64,000 bases of DNA, taken from Isoetes taiwanensis. Its lineage: Eukaryota; Streptophyta; Lycopodiopsida; Isoetales; Isoetaceae. The notes below the pieces were generated by a model. It was not told where the DNA came from. It ran no database searches and saw only the letters and a program-made list of their open reading frames with translations. The stretch lies in the NCBI GenBank assembly GCA_021234155.1, contig JAJEKV010000261.1:248001-312000 (forward strand), written 5' to 3'. This document shows positions 49,200 through 58,899 of the stretch, piece by piece (the first letter of the stretch is position 1; each line of letters starts with the position of its first letter). A program made the translations under genes and the position numbers.

Positions 49200-50870
49200 C
49201 AATGACAGATTCCTTTTTCCCATTCATTTTTTTGGTTTTCCAAAGCTTTCTTCTAGAAACAAGCCAATGCCTCAATACCATTCAATCAGAATATCTGGTT
49301 TTCTATATGAACGCATCAAAACTTTTTTCTTGTCGATCCAAATAATATTTTCACAAAAGTTTATTATTTTCTTATCATTTTTCCATCAACGCAACATTCT
49401 TGAAACATATAGAAAGCACAAGCAAAACAATAAATCAGAAAAGCATACCAATATCTAATTATTGTTGGTGCCTTTCCATAGAAATTACCCGCCTCAGTTC
49501 TCGCAAAGGAAGAGACAGGTCCAAATTCATGGCTTCGATGTCTTTGGCCTTCGATATCTGACCTCAACCTCCACCTCTTTCCATCCCATATGGGATATGA
49601 CCTCCTCCAATGTTGCAAACAACCTCCCGGTCGCCAGATCCCCGCAAAAAGCGCATCACGAGCAAGCGGGCTGAAGCTGCCGCAGATTCAACAAGCATGT
49701 TTATATTCACAATGCTTGAGACCACTTCTAGGCAATCTGCACTCGCTCTGCATTCGAAGAGAAAACCACATGAGGACTAGATGCAGCAAGGCTGTGCGGA
49801 GGGGACATACATGGCTCTTCATCACTACCTATGTCAATAACACCAATCCCAATTTGTGGCCTCACACCCATCACTCCGATAGGCTTGTGCTAGCAGCAGC
49901 CCCAGTTTGCATGCCCACAACAGCCCTATTCTATCCTCCCCTCTACAAAGCTCTCGTCCATGTCCTCCAACGAGTGCCATGTGGGGTACAGTGATGACTT
50001 TATCATCCTCTAGCTGCTTCTAAACTATAGAAATGGTGGCGATTGTTTCCTATTTTTCCAAGATTTTTATAGAAACGAATTTAGTAGAATTGGATGCTTT
50101 ACCATAAGATTGAGGTTTTTACTATAAAATGTCCATTAATTTGGCAAATCTACTATAATTGGGATGCAATATTATCAAATTTTGGCGATTTTATGAAGTT
50201 CTTTAGCGTATGCATCCTAGTAAACCATCGAATCCAGATTTTAAAAAATGGTAAAATATAGCAACTTTACGAAGTTTCACACCTTAAAGTCATCACTGGT
50301 GGGGTATTATAATGGTGTATTTTGATGGGGTCAAGTGGCATCGCCAATATAAGGTAATGCTAATTGGGAAGAAAATTCTTGGTTCTTGTTGATCCGATTA
50401 ACAAAACATGAAAATATGTCTAGCAACTAAAGAATGCCATAGTCCTGAGCTCAAAACGACTTCCCAACCATGATATTGTAATAACTTGTCTGTGATTCAC
50501 CGGTTATTGAATCTTAAATCATGGACTAGGAATAAAATACACATTTAAGTAGATACATTAGATTTGTAATCAAAATATTATAAGTCAATAATTTGAATGT
50601 CACCAATATCATAGTTGGGTTATCAATATAATGATTGGGTCATCCTTTCATCTAGTGGTGTATTTTGGTGGTGCCATGTGGCATCTTCAATATACGGCAA
50701 TGTTAATCTTGCAGAAATTCTTTTGTTACTTAACAAAATATGAAAATTTTTATTATAGCCTGAACTCAAGACTTCCAACCATGATATTGTAATGACTTGC
50801 CTGTGATTTACAGGTTTGCAGCTCCCAACTAATGCCTGTCATTGCCTAACCAGGAATCGCGTTCCATGTA
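49200..50870 (-). repeat. L repeat of unit B (outer)
   Basis: The most complete L. It matches 27440-28674 in reverse order and is interrupted at 49989-50298 by a small hAT-like element. It carries the internal duplication (GTAATAACTTGTCTGTGATT at about 50479 and GTAATGACTTGCCTGTGATT at about 50790). Confidence 0.8.
49989..50298. mobile_element. hAT-type MITE, 310 bp, perfect TIR and 8-bp target duplication
   Basis: Ends are CAGTGATGACTTTA (49989-50002) and its exact complement (50285-50298). GTGGGGTA flanks it at 49981-49988 and 50299-50306. The other L copies have a single TACCCCAC at this place (about 28014 and 32510). The interior is AT-rich and non-coding. Target size and CAGTG ends match the hAT superfamily. 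Confidence 0.95.
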
Positions 50871-52340
50871 GTTTACCATTATACAAGACATTTACCTAAT
50901 AGCTTATACAAGACATTTCTCATCAAATCTAGTTACCTTCAGCTTGACATACAACCTTCAGCTCTAATCTGGTCACCGATTTTGAAGTAAGCAACAAACT
51001 GCCAGAATCTGATCATGCTTACCTGAAGGTGATTTTGTTAGGCACTATCAATGAACAACAATCCAACAAGACTTTCAAACCCAAGTTAAAACTGGAGTAC
51101 ACTAAGAGAGACGTTTTTCAACAAATCGTCTCAATTAGGCTTGCTCAGGTCAAGTGGACAGGGAACTTGGATCTTGATGCTAATCTGCTGACAGATCTCC
51201 TCAACCATGCCGCAAGTGAATCCTTTGGATTCACTAAGCAGAGAAAACCAGGGCATCATTGCAATAGCTGGTGGGACGATGATTGTCGGAAAGCCCGGGC
51301 AACTCTGCCTAAAGGATGCAGACTTAAGCCAAAGTGGTATAAGGACCTGATCAGAAGAAAAAAGCGCATATTCCTTAAGATAAGACAAGATTCATTGGGG
51401 CACTGGTTTATGCAGTATCCAAAGATGTTCTGGTCTAAGTTGCTTACCAAAACTGCGCAGGATATGGTGAACATAAATGACATGTTAGTGATGGTAAAAT
51501 CAATATATCAGCATGATGGTGCAGGATCGATGAGGAAAATCAGCATAGACGCACCCATGTTCTCGAAGAGGATGTTTGAAGCCCTTTCACTCATGAAGAA
51601 CGGTAAAGCCTTTGACCTGCAAGGATTGAGCATTGAACTCTTGAAATGGGGAGGGGATAATTTGATCCCAGTAGTCACACACCAATTGAATAAAGCGATC
51701 ATCCAGGGCATACCACACAACCAAGTCGGGTGGGAAGCCAACGACGGCAGGCCAAAGACCCGACCAAGTCGGATGTGTAGCCAACCACCACCGAGTCGTG
51801 TGGGAGCCAACCACCACCAAGTCGTGTGGGGAGCCAAACACCACCAAGTCGGTTGGGTAGCCAAACTAACCGACAGAGCCACCAAGTCGGGTGGGCAGCC
51901 AACCAGCCGAACCAAACACCACCGAGTCGGGTCGGCAGCCGACCACCACCGAGTCGAGTGGGCAGCCAACTAACCGAACCAAACACCACCAAGCCTGGTG
52001 GGCAGCCAAATGCCACCGAGCCGGGTGGGGAGCCAACCGCCACCGAGTCGGACAACGGCGAGCAACTAACTGAGCCACAAACGCCACCAAGCTGGGTGGG
52101 CCGCCAACCAACGGAGCCAAGCTTGGTGAGAAAACAGAATAATTCCAATCCACAAGTCTGGCAGCAAACTAGAAGCCAAGAACTATCGTACAATCATGGT
52201 GGGCAACATGTTTTCCAAGCTATTAGGCAGTTTGTTGGAGTGAAATTTGAGCAGGTGGGCCGAAGAGAATGGCAAAAGGGCCCTATCTCAAGCAGGTTTT
52301 AGGCAGAATTACAACACTCTAGACCATGCTCTAACTCTAA
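50871..52340 (+). mobile_element. LINE-A copy 3, truncated at both ends
   Basis: Starts within the endonuclease (SDHAYLKVILLGTINEQQSN at about 51008-51067) and is open from 51029 through HCNSWWDDDCRKARATLPKG, ISIDAPMFSKRMFEALSLMK and WGGDNLIPVVTHQLNKAI. A minisatellite interrupts it at 51712. The LINE resumes with NYRTIMVGNMFSKLLGSLL and ends near TLDHALTL at about 52340, before the palm motifs. It is on the plus strand, opposite to the copy at 33-37 kb. One stop (TGGAGTGAAATTTGAGC) lies after the array. Confidence 0.85.
51715..52130. repeat. Minisatellite, about 27-30 bp unit, inside a LINE
   Basis: About 13-14 diverged units of the form CCACCAAGTCGGGTGGG followed by CAGCCAA, with AACTAACCGAACCAAACA spacers in some. 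Its borders are the LINE words ATACCACA and AGCTTGGTGAGAAAACAG, which are adjacent in the intact LINE. The unit resembles the LINE sequence at the junction (CCACAAGCTTGGCGAG), so it may have grown from it. Confidence 0.85.
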
Positions 52341-52544
52341 GAAAGTCGTATTTAATTAAAGTGGGACAAATCTTGAATTTTGGGACTCGGACTGAAAATG
52401 GGACTCACACACCATAAAAGAAATTTCTGAATTGATTGCTTGAATAGAATTACACATGACACACATAGAATTGGGTTACTTGTTTTCCTCATAAATTTTA
52501 CAAACCACTAGTTGAGAAAGTTTTCAAACTTCTCAATATTATGC

Positions 52545-55045
52545 ACCCTCATACAATGATATAGCATGGAGGTTGCTCATGGCCTTGTCCATCTCCTTTC
52601 TTGGGATCTTGTGTGTGTTGTCTTTTGCAATGTGAGAACTTGGATATGACCATACCACACACTCCACCAATTCCCTCCTTTGAGGGTCAGCATAATTTGG
52701 CCTCCACTTCTTCTCCCGGCCGGTGGTGTATTGCTCCTTCAAGTTGCCCTTCTTGTGCCTCCCAATGGGCTCCCAATATTGAATTTGGAATCCGGGGCCT
52801 TAACTCCTCTCCATCGAGGGCATAGTGGTGGTCACATCAGAGAGTGCCACCCCTAACCATATTGGACGATCCTCATCATCAGGCCTTACTAGCACAAAGT
52901 ATCCTTCCTTGATGTCCTCAAAGGGATCCCACTCAGGAAGATCAAACCACTTCGGCTTTGAGGCCTTACTTCCCACAAACCACTTGGGACCCAAGTGAGC
53001 ATTCTTAGACGTGCTTGCACCTTGAGAACCCTCCCATCTTGACTCTGGCAAGAACCCGTCTCTTAGCTCCCTCCCACATGGCTGTTCAGTTTCTAAGCAT
53101 GTTACAACTTTCTCCCAGTACTTGATTAGGGAGTCCATTTGATTTTTCTTAAGAGTGGAGGTGTGCTTTCCATTTCGAACATCATCAGTGCGTTATGTAA
53201 TCCTTGATGCCCTTCACCCGGTTGGCTAGAGTCTTTGACTGTCTTGAAGGGAGGTAGTGGTTTTGGCTGCCCTTTAGGAATGAGAACTTCACCAGCAACA
53301 CCCCTTTGCCACAACTCGATACCTTGTACAGGCATCCACAACTTGTCACCTAGTCTCCACTTATATTGCATGATTGGTATTCCATCCCTAACCCAAAACT
53401 TGAATTGAAGTGGCTTTGTGTGTCTGTCAACTGGTCCTTGCCATCTAGCAAGTATCCTTCTACAAATGATTTCCAATCTGCAACCTCATCCATCAAAGAA
53501 AGCCATTGGGTTGGGGTCAATGCAGCTCTCAAACACATCCATTAGTTCAGGGAGAGTGGTCACGTTTTCTCTCTTGAGCTTGGTGGAGAAAGTTCCAAAG
53601 AATCCATCAATATCATCATGCGTATGCCCAACCATCATGAATCCCACTTTCACAACTTTGAATACTCCCCTTGCTTTGTCAAGTATGACATTGCCCCAAA
53701 CATCCATCTATTCTTGTTTTCTTTCCAGCGGTTGTCCAGCTGAACACATAGCTCCTCAGGCAATGATTTCTCTAGTAAGGGAAATCATCCCAAGTCCTCC
53801 TTGATTCACTAGGCACCTTGGATGTGAGCTTTTTTATCCGCCTTTGGTAACAAAGCGGTTGATCATCCATCAAAGCCTCAAAAATGGGTCTTTGAAGGGG
53901 AATACCTCCTCCCTTCTATCGATCCTTTCTCTAGTGTTCTCAAGCACTTGAAAATAGAGCTCACATGGAAGTTTGGATCATCTCTCCATAGATCAAGCAC
54001 AAAATGACCATATGTTCCAGTTCCATGACCATGTGTTAATACACCCGCCGGACTTACTTTCATCGAAAAGCGTTTTGACAACGCTTGGGTAAAGGATCTA
54101 GCTTTGGCAAGAAAGTCTTGTGTTGGTCCATCTTATCATGAATTATACACAAAAATTTGTCCGTTTGCATCTCGAGAAAATGTTCTCCTCTGCCAATACA
54201 ACTGTCTACATGATATTTGGTCTCTTTGGTGATCTGCAAATTGCTCCCTAATTGCCATTCTTTCTTTCTCTATTGCAGTTGATGCAAGTGTATCCTTGAG
54301 TTGAATGCAAGTGTTGCACTTTGAGAATGGCATGTGTTGTAGGACACTCACGCGTCAGAAGTGAGTGCTCCATAACTTGCTGAAATGTGATTGAGAAAGA
54401 GGCCTACCTCCAAGTGGTTTCTAGGATGGAGTTGACCTCCTTAAGGCACTCCTTTTGGATATAGTGTTGTGGCAACACTCTTGCACCACTCGCACACCGT
54501 GCTCGTTCACCTTCGACTTGTGGGGCATAGATTGAGACATGTATCTCACAAAGCTCTCAAGACCGCAATGGCCTTTAGAGTATTTGCTCTAGGTTTCAAA
54601 GTGAGTGCATTACCATGTTGGAACAAAGTGTGCCCTTTTCTAACTGCTCCCGAAGATCAGTAAAATGAAGACTTGCTCACCCCAAGAATCCATCTCAATG
54701 CTCTCATACATACCTTCATTCCCCTCAATTGATATAGCGGTAGATCCGTGTTTTCATCATATTTGGAATTCCTACACAAGGAGTAAATGAAATTAATCCT
54801 ATCTTTTTGAAGCAATTTGCCCAATGTATTGGGACCTTATCGCACGAGGTCATCCACATTGTAATGCCTTTGTGCAATCTAGGTTGCAACACTCTTGTCC
54901 CCTAATTGCCTCAGGTTTTCTTTGGTTGGTGCCATACTTTCCATCCTTTCTAAATATTTGTCACTTCTAGGCCTCTTGGGCACCTTTGGCTGCCTTTTAT
55001 GAAAGACATAAGCGTCTCTTCCTTGTGATCAAAGGATGCTCATCG
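52545..55045 (-). pseudogene. DUF7869-type transposase-like gene, decayed
   Basis: Fragments on the minus strand keep the order of this transposon-associated family. N-terminal: GQECCNLDCTKALQ and KVCMRALRWILGVSKSSF (55000-54650). Then FSKCNTCIQLKDTLASTAIE and RMAIREQFADHQRDQ (54330-54230), SPAGVLTHGHGTGTYGH (54060), LDNRWKENKNRWM (53735) and VGFMMVGHTHDDIDGFFGTF (53640-53590). The last two, LDN..KENKNR and GHTHDDID, are the family hallmarks and may hold the acidic catalytic residues of an RNase H-like fold (inference). C-terminal: PLQFKFWVRDGIPIMQYKW, EGYFVLVRPDDEDRPIWLGV and YTTGREKKWRPNYADPQRRE, with a stop near 52539. Stops and frame changes separate the pieces. No terminal repeats found. 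Confidence 0.7.
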
Positions 55046-55479
55046 ACCACCAAATCTTCCACATGGCCTTGGGTGGGCCTTGGGGTGTGTAGTTCAAGTA
55101 GGGCATTCTAGAGTATCACCATTCTTGTGTGTAATAAATCTAATTGGCCATCTCAACCGAGCTTGGGACTCCGGCAGACCCCGAGCACACAATGCAATCA
55201 CTAGAGCTTCCACAGGACATGATAGTATCAACCCGATAAGAAGCTTCACAATGCCAACTCCAAGATGTTCATCTCCCAAACCTCTCATCATTCACACTAT
55301 CAAATGGATCAAGCTGCAGTTATTATGCCCCTCTGCAAATACCATCTGGTTGCAAGGGTGCAACAAAAGGCAACCCATCCTCCTCCATTGGAGCCTAGGG
55401 CAATGGCCTCCTTTGGACTTCCCTGGCTCCATTTTACTCATCTCACATGCTCCCTGAATGAAAAAGCTCACATTAAAAC

Positions 55480-55690
55480 CATATAGCCCCAAACACCACA
55501 AATATGACCATATGAACCATATAAAACCATACAAACATATTAAATATAACCATATTAAATCATACAACCATATTAACTAAAATCATATAACCATATTAAA
55601 GCATACAACCACACTCATTCTAAACCATATGTGAACATTGTAACCATATATACCATTGATACTATTCAACCATTGAAACCTTATTAAATA
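55480..55690. repeat. AT-rich ACCATAT-type irregular repeat
   Basis: About 20 spaced copies of AACCATAT or close variants over 200 bp. It is low-complexity with no coding sense and lies just upstream of the promoter-like region. Confidence 0.8.
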
Positions 55691-55740
55691 CATAAGACAA
55701 CATATATAAACATATAACTAACCCTTTCATATCTTGGCAT

Positions 55741-55935
55741 GGCCACGTGGCGCCTCTTCAGAGGCTGAAACCGTGGCCACGTCAGCAATCCGCACTGCCA
55801 CGTCATGGAGGGCATGGCCCACACGTGACAGAAGTATATTATTGCACTTTTACGAGGTTCGAGGGTGCAGCCAGAATTAACTGCACCCTCTTCCTCTCCC
55901 AAACCATTCTTCCTCCCCTGTTTTTCTCTCGGTCG
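55741..55935 (+). promoter_or_regulatory. Cluster of four ACGT boxes and a pyrimidine patch
   Basis: ACGT cores at 55745 (CCACGTGG), 55779 (GCCACGTCAG), 55800 (GCCACGTCAT) and 55823 (ACACGTGAC) lie within 85 bp. These are G-box/ABRE-like bZIP targets in plants. About 55 bp further on, 55878-55935 is CT-rich (CCCTCTTCCTCTCCC and CTTCCTCCCC), as in plant core promoters without TATA. It fits a promoter for the plus-strand gene that follows. Confidence 0.5.
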
Positions 55936-56219
55936 GTCTTCGAGCTCCTGTTTCCTTAGCGCCCGCTTTCTGCGTCGGCGATCGATCAAACCGAAAGCGA
56001 TTCCAGCGCCATCTTATGACAGCGGCGGCCTTGGTCGATCGGGGCGCTTCGGCGCCGAAGTTCTGTAGCGGGTTCATTGTTCGGCGTTACCGCGTTACTC
56101 GAGAAGAAAGTGAGGCCCTTTTTTGTCTTTGCTTTTAGTTTTTACGTAAGTCTTTTAGTGCATTTTTTCTTATATTACATTTGTTAGAGGCTCTTATTAA
56201 TCCCTGATACAATTTACAG

Positions 56220-56592
56220 CCCGACAAATCCTTATTCACGCTTTGTCAACGACTATACCCACATGGAATCGAAGTCGGAAGCCTCCTCCTCATCCAGCAA
56301 ATCTTCCAGGTATGTTTTTGTAATATCATACCCTTTTTAATCTCATTTTTTCTGTCTTTGTTCTCCACTTTTTCTGCATCGTTTCTCCACTTTTTCTCTG
56401 TTTTCTCATTAATCTTAATAATCTTTGTATTGTTTTCTGTTTTTGTTATCTTTTTCTTGCTTGTGGTTGAATTGAATACATTGTACATGCACAAGTGAGA
56501 ATAGTGGTTATAGTAGCAAGCAACCGAGAGAGAAATCATCGAGACGGGTGTTAGGAAGTAAGATATTGCAGAGCATTAATGTAGGAAAATAA
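56220..56592 (+). CDS. Start exons of an unrecognised plus-strand gene
   Basis: After a likely 5'UTR intron (acceptor TTTACAG at about 56219), exon 56220-56309 holds ATG at 56263 and reads MESKSEASSSSSKSS, ending at donor AG then GTATGT. The next exon starts at 56496 after CACAAG and keeps the frame: ENSGYSSKQPREKSSRRVLG then SKILQSIN. It either stops at TAA 56590 (about 50 residues in all) or splices at AAT then GTAGGA (56581). The Ser-rich, basic start suggests a nuclear or plastid protein. It is upstream of and in line with the coding-like stretches to 63.3 kb, but I cannot prove that they belong to one gene. Confidence 0.45.
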
Positions 56593-56969
56593 CTAGGAAT
56601 GTCTTTCTCCCAAAGAAGAATTCGAATAGGAATTGCTTCACAGAATCTCCATTTCTAACTCACAAAGAAATCCGCTGCGGGGAGACATGCGAGAAGGGAG
56701 TGGCGAGTTGAGAATACTTCCGACTTGCAACAAATCCAAGGAAGTACAGGCCTTCTTTCGACTTCGCTGAGTGAGAACTTCTCGACTCATGAGGCGAGAA
56801 GAGGGAGTGTACACTACGGACTGTTGGCAGGTGTTGAGGGATTCTCGACTTCGCTCGATGGATTGCCTGACTACCCAATGTCTTCACATTCTTTAGAACC
56901 TCGCTGCAGCCTTCTCGACTCGTGAGTCGAGAATGTGATACCGCCAATGGCTCTTTGTGCGTCGCGAGT

Positions 56970-57050
56970 GCCTCCACCCGGATCGAGCCACTCTCCTTGA
57001 ACCATGCTCATGAATATTGCGAAGAGGGCCGGGCTCGGCCGGGTGGAGGC
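56970..57050. repeat. Hairpin 1
   Basis: Arms GCCTCCACCCGGATCGAGCC (56970-56989) and GGGCTCGGCCGGGTGGAGGC (57031-57050) pair over about 18 of 20 positions. The loop holds CTCTCCTTGAACCATG and ATATTGCGAAG, the shared inner part of the series. Confidence 0.8.
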
Positions 57051-57128
57051 CTCGGCCGACCAACCACCGAGTGCTGGCCGCTTTCGATTTCGTGAGTCGA
57101 GAAAACGCAGGCTCTAGTGCACTCGAGC

Positions 57129-57207
57129 TGGCCTGCAGACAGTCTCAACCACTCTCCTTCTATCTTCCTCGGACATTGCGAAGGGAAGTGGTTTTGTCTG
57201 CAGGCCA
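57129..57207. repeat. Hairpin 2
   Basis: Arms TGGCCTGCAGACA (57129-57141) and TGTCTGCAGGCCA (57195-57207) pair perfectly. Inner segments AACCACTCTCCTTC and GAAGGGAAGTGGTT extend the stem. Outer arms are unrelated to those of hairpin 1. Confidence 0.85.
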
Positions 57208-57245
57208 ACTCTTAGCAACCCAATTCTCCTGTGTGTGGTCGCAGT

Positions 57246-57330
57246 GGCCTCTACCCAATCAAAGACCGTCTCCTTCGAACCATCTTCGTCGAATATTGCG
57301 AAGGGGATGGGCTCTGATTGGGTGGAGGCC
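57246..57330. repeat. Hairpin 3
   Basis: Arms GGCCTCTACCCAATCA (57246-57261) and TGATTGGGTGGAGGCC (57315-57330) pair with one G-T wobble. The inner stem is CCATCTTCG and CGAAGGGGATGG around TCGAATATTG. Confidence 0.85.
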
Positions 57331-57409
57331 TCGGCGACTAACCACAGAGTTGCTGGCTGCTTTCTCGACTCGTGAGTCGAGAAAACGCAGGCTCAAGTGC
57401 ACTCTAGAG

Positions 57410-57496
57410 CTGGCCTGCAGACAGTCTTAAACACTCTCCTTCTATCTTCCTCGGACATTGCGAAGGGAAGTGTTTTTTTACCGTCTGTGAGGCCAG
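57410..57496. repeat. Hairpin 4
   Basis: Arms CTGGCCTGCAGACAG (57410-57424) and CTGTGAGGCCAG (57485-57496) with a small bulge; inner part like hairpin 2. It is about 280 bp downstream of hairpin 2 and lies in a partial tandem duplication (about 57050-57240 and 57330-57530). Confidence 0.8.
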
Positions 57497-57745
57497 CTCT
57501 TAGCAACCCAATTCTCTCCGTGTGTGGTCGAGAATGCATGCATTCCACGAGCTTTGTCAGATGCATTCTCGGCTCGCGAGTCGGGAATGCCTTACCCAAC
57601 CGGCACTCCATGTGTACTAACCGGAGTTCTGGATGGCCAAGGCATTCTCGACTTGCGAGTCGAGAATGTAGACAGGAAGCCAAGCATTCTCGACTCGCAA
57701 GTCGAGAATCCCTTAGACCAATTCTCTCGTGTTCCGGGTAGCGGT

Positions 57746-57830
57746 GGCCTCGACCCGGTCGAGTCACTCTCCTTGAACCATCTTCGCCGAATAGTGCGAA
57801 GGGGAGGGGCTCGGACTGGGTGGGGAGGCC
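57746..57830. repeat. Hairpin 5
   Basis: Arms GGCCTCGACCCGGTCGAGTC (57746-57765) and GGGCTCGGACTGGG with TGGGGAGGCC (57807-57830) pair with bulges. The inner stem CCATCTTCG / CGAAGGGGAGGGG is kept. Confidence 0.75.
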
Positions 57831-57926
57831 TCTACAACCAACCGCGGGGAAAACCACAGAGGAAGCCAAGGCTTGCATTCTCTACAAGTCTTGCACTTTC
57901 TATTCTCTGCATTTTTAGTCCCAAGT

Positions 57927-58012
57927 GCCTCTAGCCACATGCGAGCCACTCTCCTTGAACCATCTTCCTCGAATAAAATATTAAGAGGAGTGGTTCGGAC
58001 AGTGGTGGAGGC
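57927..58012. repeat. Hairpin 6
   Basis: Arms GCCTCTAGCCACATGCGAGC and AGTGGTTCGGACAGTGGTGG with GGC pair with bulges (57927-57950, 57989-58012). The loop has an A/T insertion (GAATAAAATATTAAGAGG), so this is the most diverged copy. Confidence 0.65.
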
Positions 58013-58019
58013 CCCTCCG

Positions 58020-58880
58020 ACTAACTACAAGAGGATGCATTTGAACCGCATCTCACGGGCCTTAGTCCTAGCACGATCTATGTACAACATTCCAAGTAAA
58101 TGGTCCATGGAAAAAGCAGAGACCTAAAAGCGAACTGTTCTTTACCCCGATCCAATGTTTCCTTTGCGAGCATCTCTCAACCTAGAGTAAATCATCTCGA
58201 AGCTGAGAAATTTGGACAAGGAAACTTGAATCGTCGAGCTTATCGGCAGCTCCATTATTTAAACACATACGGCATGTTCTACGTTTAAATAACATAGGCA
58301 TCTCTCGAAACTCACCTCTTCACGCAGTAATTCCTTGGGCCATCAGTATCCACGGATCCCGCAGCCTCACCCGAGTCTTTGCTTCTTCCGGCGGTCTCTT
58401 CAAGAGTGTATTCGCATCTATTACTTCGTATCACTGCGATTCTCGCGTATCCCCTTTCCATGGCGCGGTGTAGAGTTCGATTGTTCGGCGGCTCCTCTCC
58501 GCTTCCTACCTTAGCTCTGCGTGCTCATCGATCAATTCAAGCGCTTTTGCAATAGGACGCGCGGTCGGGGAAAAACACACATATGCAAGGCTGTTAGCAG
58601 CTTACCGTCAGTGGCGCCATTCGAAGTCGCCACGGTCGATGATCCCCTCCGACCTCGAAGTTCCCCAATGCCGCGAGGAAGATAAACTACGCTCCACTCA
58701 CTTAGTCCCTTGATGTGATTCAATTTGAAATAGTGTTTGTGGGGCTAAAGCCGGCCGTCTTTGTACCCTTAGCCCGCTTTTTTTTCATAAATGATTGCAT
58801 GTCCTTAACTTCAAATTAAAGAACACGCCCGATCTTTTTTACATGCAGTCCTAAAACTCACAACGCCAGCGGAGGAAACT
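58020..58880. other. No gene recognised
   Basis: Mixed-composition sequence between the hairpin cluster and the coding-like stretches. I see neither further palindromes nor a frame with protein character. Confidence 0.4.
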
Positions 58881-58899
58881 TAATTTACTGAGTCGTCCA

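Larger units (their letters stand above)
56779..57708. repeat. Palindrome family, 5' cluster (older-looking copies)
   Basis: Copies of the 22-bp palindrome (TTCTCGACTCG plus its mirror) at 56779-56800, 56912-56933, about 57083-57104, 57362-57383, 57566-57587, 57645-57666 and 57687-57708. Most differ from the perfect form by one or two changes, largely CG to TG or CA. The flanks extend the symmetry in some (GCATTCTCG and CGAGAATG). Copies alternate with the hairpins listed separately. Confidence 0.85.

Noticed and set aside
49021-49458. 145-codon plus-strand frame in unit B
   Set aside because: It is not conserved as a frame in units A or C and lies in non-coding repeat.
57397-57741. Open frames across the hairpin cluster
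   Set aside because: They mostly translate the palindromes (SRLASRE, FSTRESRK) and hairpin arms; there is no independent protein signal.
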